Shown piece after piece: positions 6,925 to 12,366 of a DNA stretch of 12,366 nucleotides. Each line of letters starts with the position of its first letter. Within the stretch, counting starts at the first letter, position 1. Below the pieces are notes generated by a model. The model did not search any database, had not been told where the DNA came from, and saw only the letters and a program-made list of their open reading frames with translations. Source of the DNA: an uncultured bacterium (lineage in GTDB: Bacteria; Patescibacteriota; Saccharimonadia; Saccharimonadales; Saccharimonadaceae); the NCBI GenBank assembly GCA_903861015.1, contig CAIOSL010000051.1, positions 1-12,366 on the forward strand. The letters run 5' to 3'. Both the position numbers and the translations under genes were made by a program.

Positions 6925-8142
6925 CAGACTAGAGTACGGTGCTTGCAAATTATTCACTGTTGTTTGCCAATTTAAGCGTTGCAAAATAGAATTTTGCTGA
7001 CTGGTGGTCGCTGGTTTGGTAATCTTGCCGCTGTCGTCAGTCCCAACAACACCGAACTTATAGCCCAGGTCTAGTTTGGTCAGGCCCTGAGCAACTATTT
7101 GGTCTAAGCAAGCGTCTTTGAACACTCCGCACTGATCACCGATCGCCAGCCACTTTTTTAATTGAACCGAATCTTGATTGGTACTGCTAAGCACGACGTT
7201 GATTGCCGCCGAGCGAACTACTTCGGATGTGTCTTGCTGATCGAACATAAAATTGCCCATCGAATATACAATCAAATGGCCTTTGTAGGCTTCGCTGGAC
7301 TGAATCCAGTGCGGGTGGTCACCCAGTATCATGTCTGCCCCACCGTCGATCAAGCTACGATAAAAATCGATCTTTAGTTGATCGGGCGCCGATTTGTATT
7401 CGGTGCCCATATGTGGCATGGCGATCACCGGCATGTATTGGCTGTATTTTTGCATCTTGGCCACCGCCTCGGGCAGCGGCAACCTAAAGACAGCTTCGTA
7501 GCCACACATCGCCATCGGCAATTTGCCATGCGTAGCCGTGTTGTTGTCCATCGTGATCGTAACCGGCATAGCAATCACCTCGCAGATATCATCGACTACC
7601 CGTGGGTCATAATGGCCAAAATACTGAATACCGTTTTTGTCTAATTGGGTTTTGGTTTCGCTAAAACCGGCTTCGCCCTGATTGTCGGTGTGATTGTTGG
7701 CCAGCGTGAAGGCCGTAAACCACTTGGCGGCCTCGGACAGATAGTTGGGCGAACAGTTGAATTGTAGTGTGGCGTCTTCCTGGGCTGAAGTTTGACTGGC
7801 CCCTGCCACCGTTGGGCATTCCAAGCCCGATATCCAGGCGTCATATCGACTTCGATCAAACTCGTTCAGGCGGGAAAACGGATAGGCGTATTTAAGTGGG
7901 CTAGCCATTGACCAATCGTTAATGTAGCGACCCCAGTAGGTATTGCCGCTGAACAAGATATTAGAACTAACCGCGACCGGCTGTGCTGTTTTTTGGACAG
8001 TCACCACGCCAGTTGATGAGGAGTTGATCGTTTTCGGGATTAGCGTAAACCCAAACCAGACTACGCCAACTAGGCCAACCAAGACCACGAATAATAAGAT
8101 TAATCTCAAGAGGTTATGACGACCACTACGGTTGATTATCAC
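6922..8142 (-). CDS. Membrane-anchored CapA-family (PGA_cap) metallophosphatase-like protein
   Basis: CapA-family (poly-gamma-glutamate synthesis-type, calcineurin-like fold) protein of 406 residues. Residues 10-34 form a single N-terminal membrane anchor after a basic RHNLLR, placing the enzyme domain (about 60-330) outside the membrane. Family motifs in order: FSGNTYWGR (64-72), SGLECPTVAG (105-114), LANNHTDNQG (147-156), MPHMGTEY (242-249), GDHPHWIQ (274-281) and YSMGNFMFDQ (293-302). The first motif normally reads GDxxxGR; here the Asp is Asn67, so one putative metal ligand is changed. The C-terminal 75 residues are outside the core and contain C338/C345. No CapB/CapC-like partner genes are present, so poly-gamma-glutamate synthesis cannot be claimed; many such stand-alone proteins act on unknown cell-surface substrates. 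The start is GTG 8140-8142, 9 bases after an extended -10. Confidence 0.88.
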   Translation of the reverse strand: MIINRSGRHNLLRLILLFVVLVGLVGVVWFGFTLIPKTINSSSTGVVTVQKTAQPVAVSSNILFSGNTYWGRYINDWSMASPLKYAYPFSRLNEFDRSRYDAWISGLECPTVAGASQTSAQEDATLQFNCSPNYLSEAAKWFTAFTLANNHTDNQGEAGFSETKTQLDKNGIQYFGHYDPRVVDDICEVIAMPVTITMDNNTATHGKLPMAMCGYEAVFRLPLPEAVAKMQKYSQYMPVIAMPHMGTEYKSAPDQLKIDFYRSLIDGGADMILGDHPHWIQSSEAYKGHLIVYSMGNFMFDQQDTSEVVRSAAINVVLSSTNQDSVQLKKWLAIGDQCGVFKDACLDQIVAQGLTKLDLGYKFGVVGTDDSGKITKPATTSQQNSILQRLNWQTTVNNLQAPYSSL

Positions 8143-8151
8143 AGTAGCTTA

Positions 8152-8160
8152 ATTGTATCA
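8152..8160 (-). promoter_or_regulatory. Extended -10 for the CapA-like gene, containing the orn stop codon
   Basis: TGA-TACAAT on the - strand ends 9 bases before the GTG start. The TG of the extended -10 belongs to the orn TGA stop codon (8158-8160). No -35 is evident. The predicted leader is about 2 bases. Confidence 0.5.
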
Positions 8161-8742
8161 CTTTTTAACTTTGGTCAGATAATACTGCAATTCCATGATA
8201 CTGCCCCGAATATCGTCAATTGCCCGATGAACGCCGGCTTTGGTAAACTTTTTCTTGAATTTGCCAGCAAAAACCACCTTCCATGCGCTAACGTCCAACA
8301 TTCGATAATTCAAACGCGCGTCAAACCGCGGCCATTTGTTGATAATAAACCGACGATCAATATGGATCGAATTGCCAGCTGGCAAAACCAACTCGCTTGC
8401 CTTGAAGTTCTTGTCCAAAAAGGCCAAAAGCTCGTCTTCGATTACCATCAAAGTTTTGCCATTTTTGTTTTGACCAATCAATTGCTGCATAATATCGTCG
8501 TGCTCTTCCCAAAACGGCATATTGGTAGCAAAGCGCTGTTTCATCAGTAGTGGTTTGTTTTTGACTATACCTTCGTAGGTTGCCAGCTCTTTAAAGTTCC
8601 AGTCAGTCACAATCGCCGCGACTTCCAATATCAGATCGTCAGCCGGGGCCAAACCGGTCATCTCGAGATCTAGCCATAAAATACGGTCTGGTGTTTTTTG
8701 GATAGTTTTTTGGTCATAATTACTTCTTCTCGATCTTTTCAA
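8158..8742 (-). CDS. orn: Oligoribonuclease (DEDDh 3'-5' exoribonuclease)
   Basis: Degrades very short RNAs, chiefly dinucleotides including pGpG, completing RNA turnover in the cytoplasm. All DEDDh catalytic residues are visible: D25 and E27 in LDLEMTGL (24-31), D129 in GNSIHIDRRF (123-132), H172 and D177 in HRAIDDIRGSIMELQYY (172-188). At 194 residues it is slightly longer than the usual ~180 because of the N-terminus. The start is uncertain: the only standard in-frame initiator is TTG 8740-8742, inside the mscL gene (23-base overlap), with no clear ribosome binding site. An ATG at 8715-8717, two bases after the mscL stop, is better placed but in another frame; a -1 shift on the following A6 run would join it to this protein. 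It probably shares the mscL transcript. Confidence 0.93.
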   Translation of the reverse strand: MKRSRRSNYDQKTIQKTPDRILWLDLEMTGLAPADDLILEVAAIVTDWNFKELATYEGIVKNKPLLMKQRFATNMPFWEEHDDIMQQLIGQNKNGKTLMVIEDELLAFLDKNFKASELVLPAGNSIHIDRRFIINKWPRFDARLNYRMLDVSAWKVVFAGKFKKKFTKAGVHRAIDDIRGSIMELQYYLTKVKK

Positions 8743-9115
8743 CTTTTAATAAACGAACCATCAAATAAACCACCAGGGCAATAACGACAAAATTAATCAG
8801 ATCATTCAAAAATAACCCGTAATTTAAAACTGCTGCGTTACCGCCAATAGTTTGGCCAATCGTCCAGCTGAGACCTTTTAGGCCCTGGCCCGATCCAAGC
8901 AAGAAACCGATTGGCGGCATAACGATATTGTCGATCATCGATTTAACCAATGTCGTTACGGCCCCACCCAAAACCAAGCCAACCGCCAAACCAATCACAC
9001 CCTGCGAACGAATAAAATCGATAAAAGACCGAAAATGAGTCTGGCCTAGTTTGGTTATACTGGTCGGCTCGACGGCAATTTTGTTATCAGCGATGGGCTT
9101 CTTTGGATATGGCAC
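8720..9115 (-). CDS. mscL: Large-conductance mechanosensitive channel MscL
   Basis: Pentameric membrane pore that opens under tension to release solutes on hypo-osmotic shock. After an unusually polar 28-residue extension, the conserved amphipathic/TM1 block runs FRSFIDFIRSQGVIGLAVGL (28-47) and LGGAVTTLVKSMIDNIVMPPIGFLLG (49-74), with the gate-lining Gly/Ala/Val-rich helix. A periplasmic loop spans about 75-98, TM2 is LINFVVIALVVYLMVRLL (106-123) and a short charged tail is KVEKIEKK. The length of 131 is normal for the family. The start is GTG 9113-9115, supported by a GAGAGAGA purine tract 5 bases upstream; a later start would cut into the conserved helix. It lies 38 bases downstream of argS and overlaps the annotated orn start, so argS-mscL-orn may be one operon. 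Confidence 0.95.
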   Translation of the reverse strand: MPYPKKPIADNKIAVEPTSITKLGQTHFRSFIDFIRSQGVIGLAVGLVLGGAVTTLVKSMIDNIVMPPIGFLLGSGQGLKGLSWTIGQTIGGNAAVLNYGLFLNDLINFVVIALVVYLMVRLLKVEKIEKK

Positions 9116-9120
9116 AATAA

Positions 9121-9150
9121 TCTCTCTCTTACGTGACTTAATCTATAATA
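9121..9150 (-). promoter_or_regulatory. mscL ribosome binding site and weak candidate -10
   Basis: The purine tract GAGAGAGA (complement of 9121-9128) lies 5 bases before the mscL GTG. A possible TATTAT -10 (complement of 9145-9150) would give a leader of about 22 bases. The promoter part is weak; cotranscription with argS is equally plausible. Confidence 0.35.
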
Positions 9151-9153
9151 GCA

Positions 9154-10848
9154 TTACATACTGCCAGGGACTTCGATGCCAAGTAGGCTCAACCCGTTCG
9201 CTAGCACAAAGCTGATCTTTTGCATCAGGCCCAAACGAGCTTGTTTTTGAACCGGGCTGACACTGCCAGTTGCAACCGGAGTTTGCTCGTAGTAACGATT
9301 GAGCTCCCGTGATAATTCATACAAATACGAGGCGACTTTGTGTGGCTCGAGGTCGCGGGCGGCCAAACGAACCACTTCTGGGTACTCAAGCAATTTCAAA
9401 ATTAGCGATTTTTCGGCCTCATAATCGTACTCACCTGCTAGTTCCGGCTGGATAGGATTGTCGCTTAGGATTTTGTTAACTCGAACGGCGGCATACTGAA
9501 TATATGGGCCACTAAAACCCGACAAGGCAAAGATGCTATCCCAATTAAACAAAATATTAGTGCGGCGATCGGCTACGAAGTCGCTAAATTTGATTGCTCC
9601 AAGCGCAATTTTCTTGAGGTCTTCATCTGACACGCTGCGGTCCTTGACTACTTCGCGCGCCTTAGCCTCGGCCTGATCAAGCAACTCTTCCATCAAGACT
9701 ACACCCTTACGGCTACTCATTTTTTCACGAGTGCCATCCTCGTTTAGCTGATCGATAAACCCAAACCACAGATGGTATAATTCGGTCTTAATGCCCAACT
9801 TCTTGGCCATAGCGAACAACTGCGTAAAATAAAATTGTTGTTCAGAGCCAACACAATAAACCACTTTGTCAGGATGCCAGTTTTGCTCTCGATATAATAT
9901 CGTAGCTAGGTCGGTCGTGGCGTACAGCGCCGCGCCGTTACTCTTTTGGACCAACAGCGGCACTTCGATGCCATAATCATCCAGAGGTACGATAATCGAA
10001 TTGTCATCGTTTTTAATCGCTACACCGGTTTTTAATAGTTCGGCAACGATATCTTTGCCCATAGGCGCAAAGAAGGCCTCGCCCAGTTCGTAATCGGTCG
10101 AGATCTTCATGCGAGCCATGACATTATGAATGTGATCCAGCGATATCTTGTTAAACTTGTCGCTAAACGCTTTGGCCTGACTGTCACTGGCTTCGAGTTT
10201 GATTAACCAATCTTGAACCTGGCTAGCCAGATCATCCTCGCCACGCTCTTTTTCTTCTTTTAGGGCTTTTTTGGTCTGTATATAAACTCGGCCTAATTCG
10301 TAAACGCCGTCTTTATCCAAAGCCGCATCACTACTAAACTTCAAAAAACCAGTTACCCAGATACCAAATGGCGCGCCGTAATCGCCCAAATGATCGTCGG
10401 TGATCACCTTCCAACCGGTTGTCTCGAGCAAGCGTTTAACCGCCCAACCCTGATTGCCGGGTCGCAAGTGACCGACACTGTACGGCTTGGCCATGTTTGG
10501 GCTGGGGTATTCCACCACAGCAATTTTGCCGTCACCATCACTGGTTTGACCGAAGGCATCCGACCAATCGGCCTGCAGCTGACCGGCCAAGTTCTGGGCC
10601 AGTAGGCGCAAGTTAATAAAACCAGGTCCCGCCACAGTTACTTCAGCAAACAAACCAGTCGTCATTAGCTCTGCCGCCAATTGCTCGGCAATCTGACGTG
10701 GATTAGCACCGACCTCTTTGGCCAATTTCATCGCAACATTGGTAGCAAAATCGCCAAATTGGGCGTCAGGCCGAGATAATTGAATATCTTGATCCAACTC
10801 AAATAATTTCTTGACCGCCTGCTTGATAATTAAACTGATTTTATCCAT
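9154..10848 (-). CDS. argS: Arginyl-tRNA synthetase with SVGH in place of HIGH
   Basis: Class I synthetase that charges tRNA-Arg; 564 residues, normal length. The N-terminal Add-1 domain (about 1-85) carries RPDAQFGDFATNVAMKLAK (26-44). The catalytic core holds SPNMAKPYSVGHLRPGNQG (116-134), where the HIGH box is S123-V-G-H126, so its first His is Ser. DHLGDYGAPFG (152-162) follows, then the ATP site YATTDLATILYR (309-320), FGFI (362-365) and the KMSKS equivalent EKMSSRKG (375-382). The DALR anticodon-binding domain begins at SGPYIQYAAVRVNKIL (446-461) and ends in the usual LLGIEVPGSM (555-564). The ATG lies 8 bases after TATAAT, back to back with the pgl promoter. It is the sole class I synthetase here. 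Confidence 0.96.
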   Translation of the reverse strand: MDKISLIIKQAVKKLFELDQDIQLSRPDAQFGDFATNVAMKLAKEVGANPRQIAEQLAAELMTTGLFAEVTVAGPGFINLRLLAQNLAGQLQADWSDAFGQTSDGDGKIAVVEYPSPNMAKPYSVGHLRPGNQGWAVKRLLETTGWKVITDDHLGDYGAPFGIWVTGFLKFSSDAALDKDGVYELGRVYIQTKKALKEEKERGEDDLASQVQDWLIKLEASDSQAKAFSDKFNKISLDHIHNVMARMKISTDYELGEAFFAPMGKDIVAELLKTGVAIKNDDNSIIVPLDDYGIEVPLLVQKSNGAALYATTDLATILYREQNWHPDKVVYCVGSEQQFYFTQLFAMAKKLGIKTELYHLWFGFIDQLNEDGTREKMSSRKGVVLMEELLDQAEAKAREVVKDRSVSDEDLKKIALGAIKFSDFVADRRTNILFNWDSIFALSGFSGPYIQYAAVRVNKILSDNPIQPELAGEYDYEAEKSLILKLLEYPEVVRLAARDLEPHKVASYLYELSRELNRYYEQTPVATGSVSPVQKQARLGLMQKISFVLANGLSLLGIEVPGSM

Positions 10849-10856
10849 TGCCCATG

Positions 10857-10865
10857 ATTATAACA
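10857..10865 (-). promoter_or_regulatory. argS extended -10
   Basis: TGT-TATAAT on the - strand, a consensus extended -10 ending 8 bases before the argS ATG. An out-of-frame ATG (10853-10855) lies between them. The predicted transcript is almost leaderless. Confidence 0.6.
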
Positions 10866-10886
10866 AAAAATCAAACGTATATCTCG

Positions 10887-10892
10887 TATAAT
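10887..10892 (+). promoter_or_regulatory. pgl-gnd operon -10 box
   Basis: TATAAT ends 8 bases before ATG 10901, so initiation falls at or next to the start codon. The spacing favours ATG 10901 over the in-frame TTG at 10898. No strong -35 is seen. It is divergent from the argS -10, with 24 bases between the two boxes. Confidence 0.6.
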
Positions 10893-10900
10893 AGTAATTG

Positions 10901-11572
10901 ATGAAATATATTTACACCGAAACTCCGATCGAGGCCGCGGCCAACGACCTGGCTAAGACCTTAGTTAGCCACCTAAACAACAAAGAAAAAGTCTTGTGGC
11001 TGCTATCGGGTGGGTCTAGTATTCCGATCGCCATTCAGGCCAGCCAACAATTAAAAGGACGTGACTTAAGTAATTTGATTGTCAGCCTAACCGACGAGCG
11101 CTACGGTGATGTTGGCCATAGCGAGGAAAACTGGCAGCAACTAATCGACGGCGGACTGGACCTTGGCGGCGCCACTGTTTATCGGCCCCTGGTTGGCAAA
11201 GATATTATCAAAACTACTGAACTATTTAATGACTGGTTGGCCAAACAATTTGCGACAGTCAATTATGCGATCGGTATTTTTGGCATGGGTTCTGACGGTC
11301 ATACCGCCGGCATCAAGCCGCACAGTCCGGCCGTCAAATCCGTCAACTTGGCATCATCATTTACGTCCGATGATTTTCGTCGTATAACAATTAACTTTGT
11401 GGCGATCGCTAAGATTGACGAAGCCGTTATTCAGGCCTCTGGCACCAACAAAAAACAAATCCTGCATGATCTGTTGTATTACGAAGTTCCAATCGAAGAT
11501 CAACCGGCCCAAATATTAAAAACGATCCCAAACGCTACCATATACACTAACAACCCCAAGGAGGAATTATAG
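10901..11572 (+). CDS. pgl: 6-phosphogluconolactonase (DevB/Pgl type)
   Basis: Hydrolyses 6-phosphogluconolactone to 6-phosphogluconate, second step of the oxidative pentose-phosphate branch; cytoplasmic, 223 residues, close to the family's usual 220-240. The SugarP isomerase-like fold is shown by WLLSGGSS near residue 33 (phosphate-binding loop), SLTDERYGD near 65 (family DERxV motif) and GIFGMGSDGHTAGIKPHSPA near 125 (family GMGxDGHTASLFP, containing the catalytic His). The C-terminus QILKTIPNATIYT fits the family. The nearby glucosamine-6-phosphate deaminases share the fold, but the DGHTA loop and the gnd neighbour favour 6PGL. It starts an operon with gnd: its TAG is immediately followed by the gnd ATG, and the gnd ribosome binding site lies in its last codons. 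Confidence 0.92.
   Translation: MKYIYTETPIEAAANDLAKTLVSHLNNKEKVLWLLSGGSSIPIAIQASQQLKGRDLSNLIVSLTDERYGDVGHSEENWQQLIDGGLDLGGATVYRPLVGKDIIKTTELFNDWLAKQFATVNYAIGIFGMGSDGHTAGIKPHSPAVKSVNLASSFTSDDFRRITINFVAIAKIDEAVIQASGTNKKQILHDLLYYEVPIEDQPAQILKTIPNATIYTNNPKEEL
11558..11564 (+). promoter_or_regulatory. gnd ribosome binding site
   Basis: AAGGAGG is a full-strength Shine-Dalgarno sequence, 8 bases before ATG 11573 and inside the end of pgl. It is the best such site in the window and marks an internal operon gene. Confidence 0.85.
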
Positions 11573-12366
11573 ATGAAAATTGCAATATCTGGTCTAGGTC
11601 GCATGGGCGGCCAAATCGCCAAAAAACTAGCGGCCGACGGTCACGAAGTTGTCGCTCATGACCGCAGCCAGGGCCCGGTCGACGAGGCCGTAACCTACGG
11701 CGCCACTCCGGCCTACGACAAACAGGCGGTGGTTGATGCGTTTAACAACCAGCCAGTTACGCTGTGGATCATGATACCGGCCGAAGTTATTGATGGCGAG
11801 ATTGATAATTGGCTTACTTTACTGCCCGAAGGAAGTATTATTATCGACGGCGGCAACAGTGATTATCGTGGCGATAAAGGCCGCGCCGACAAGGCTAGCG
11901 CCCACGAAGTTAACCTACTAGACATCGGCACCAGCGGCGGCGTTTGGGGAATCAGCAACGGCTTTTCGATGATGGTCGGCGGCCAAGAAGAAGCCTATAA
12001 AACCGTCGTCCCCGCCCTGGATACTTTAAGCAAGCCCCGTGGTGGCCATCAGTATTTTGGCACTCACGGCAGCGGCCACTACGTCAAAATGGTCCACAAT
12101 GCCATCGAATACGGCATGATGGAATCATTAGCCGAGGGGTATCGAATGCTAAAAGAAGGCCCATATAGTATCGACCTGGCTGCTGCCGGCGATATATGGC
12201 AACAAAGCAGTGTTGTGACGTCTTGGCTAAACGACCTGACCCGCCAAGCCCTGCACGAGAACCCGAGCCTGAATGGCATCAGCGGCGTCGTCGCCGAATC
12301 TGGCGAAGCTCGCTGGACCCTAGAAACCGCCAGCCAGCTTGGCATTCCCCTGCCGGCTATTCAAGC
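11573..12366 (+). CDS. gnd: 6-phosphogluconate dehydrogenase, short NAD-type, cut by window end
   Basis: Oxidative decarboxylation of 6-phosphogluconate to ribulose 5-phosphate. 264 codons are present and the frame is open to the edge; the short family is about 300 residues, so perhaps 35-40 are missing. The Rossmann loop is GLGRMG (7-12), and D30 at the end of the second strand (VVAHDRS) suggests NAD rather than NADP. Substrate motifs follow: IDGGNSDYRGD (91-101), LDIGTSGGVWG (116-126) and HYVKMVHNAIEYGMM (169-183) with the catalytic Lys172 and Glu179; the family's HNGIEY has Ala177 for Gly. DIGTSGGVWG is typical of the short tetrameric type. The start is fixed by the AAGGAGG site and by abutting the pgl stop. 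No glucose-6-phosphate dehydrogenase is in view; it may lie downstream. Confidence 0.94.
   Translation, partial: MKIAISGLGRMGGQIAKKLAADGHEVVAHDRSQGPVDEAVTYGATPAYDKQAVVDAFNNQPVTLWIMIPAEVIDGEIDNWLTLLPEGSIIIDGGNSDYRGDKGRADKASAHEVNLLDIGTSGGVWGISNGFSMMVGGQEEAYKTVVPALDTLSKPRGGHQYFGTHGSGHYVKMVHNAIEYGMMESLAEGYRMLKEGPYSIDLAAAGDIWQQSSVVTSWLNDLTRQALHENPSLNGISGVVAESGEARWTLETASQLGIPLPAIQ

Noticed and set aside
8116..8550. 144-codon + strand open frame
   Set aside because: Antisense to orn, which has all its catalytic motifs; no ribosome binding site or recognisable domain.
9144..9149. Perfect TATAAT on the + strand
   Set aside because: It would drive transcription antisense into argS with no gene following; kept only as the complement of a weak mscL -10.
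10866..10886. CGTATA-type direct repeat between argS and pgl
   Set aside because: Two six-base copies in a short AT-rich promoter region are expected by chance.
10898..10900. TTG as the start of pgl
   Set aside because: The next codon is ATG, it lies at the normal distance from TATAAT and adds just one residue less; TTG would sit at or before the transcription start.
12079..12345. 88-codon - strand open frame
   Set aside because: Antisense to gnd, whose motifs are clear; residues show no family.
1..12366. TGA recoded as Gly or Trp, as in some candidate phyla
   Set aside because: Orn ends naturally at TGA, tryptophans in conserved motifs are TGG, and no conserved gene is interrupted by in-frame TGA.

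Overview
The window looks like a piece of a small, tightly packed bacterial genome of the candidate phyla radiation, most likely Candidatus Saccharibacteria (TM7) or a close relative. This rests on family recall (PolA with an IHDS motif C, a primase without zinc ligands, an SVGH-type ArgRS, a stand-alone oligoribonuclease), on moderate G+C, on very short intergenic gaps and on the standard code (TGA used as stop, Trp as TGG). It is an inference, not a database result. No mobile element, CRISPR array, tRNA or rRNA was seen, and no gene-free stretch exceeds 100 bases.

Layout. Bases 36-2489 (-) hold DNA polymerase I, whose last ~40 residues are replaced by unrelated sequence at the window edge. 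There a different + strand gene start, with its own ribosome binding site, appears to be joined on. Divergent from polA is a P-loop kinase of the dephospho-CoA kinase/UPF0200 type (2540-3115, +). It meets sigma factor rpoD (3112-4128, -) tail to tail, and rpoD is coupled to primase dnaG (4112-5866, -). Across a 97-base divergent region lies an unrecognised single-pass membrane protein (5964-6572, +). It abuts a run of - strand genes: an MmcQ/YjbR protein, a membrane-anchored CapA-family protein, oligoribonuclease, the mechanosensitive channel MscL and arginyl-tRNA synthetase. Divergent from argS is a pentose-phosphate pair, 6-phosphogluconolactonase (10901-11572, +) and 6-phosphogluconate dehydrogenase (11573 to the edge).

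How it works together. PolA, DnaG and RpoD are core replication and transcription genes; ArgRS and Orn serve translation and RNA turnover; Pgl and Gnd are consecutive oxidative pentose-phosphate steps. The clearest regulatory theme is that nearly every promoter-proximal gene has a -10-like hexamer 6-9 bases before its start codon, which leaves almost no 5' leader. The genes inside operons (rpoD, gnd, and more weakly mscL) instead carry purine-rich ribosome binding sites. Gene ends are fused: stop codons of convergent genes share CTAG or abut, and two -10 boxes include the stop codon of the preceding gene.

Main points for a second look: the chimeric-looking polA end, the zinc-less primase domain, the leaderless start pattern, the conflicting start of orn with a possible -1 shift on an A run, the SVGH version of the HIGH motif in ArgRS, and an imperfect palindrome over the dnaG promoter.
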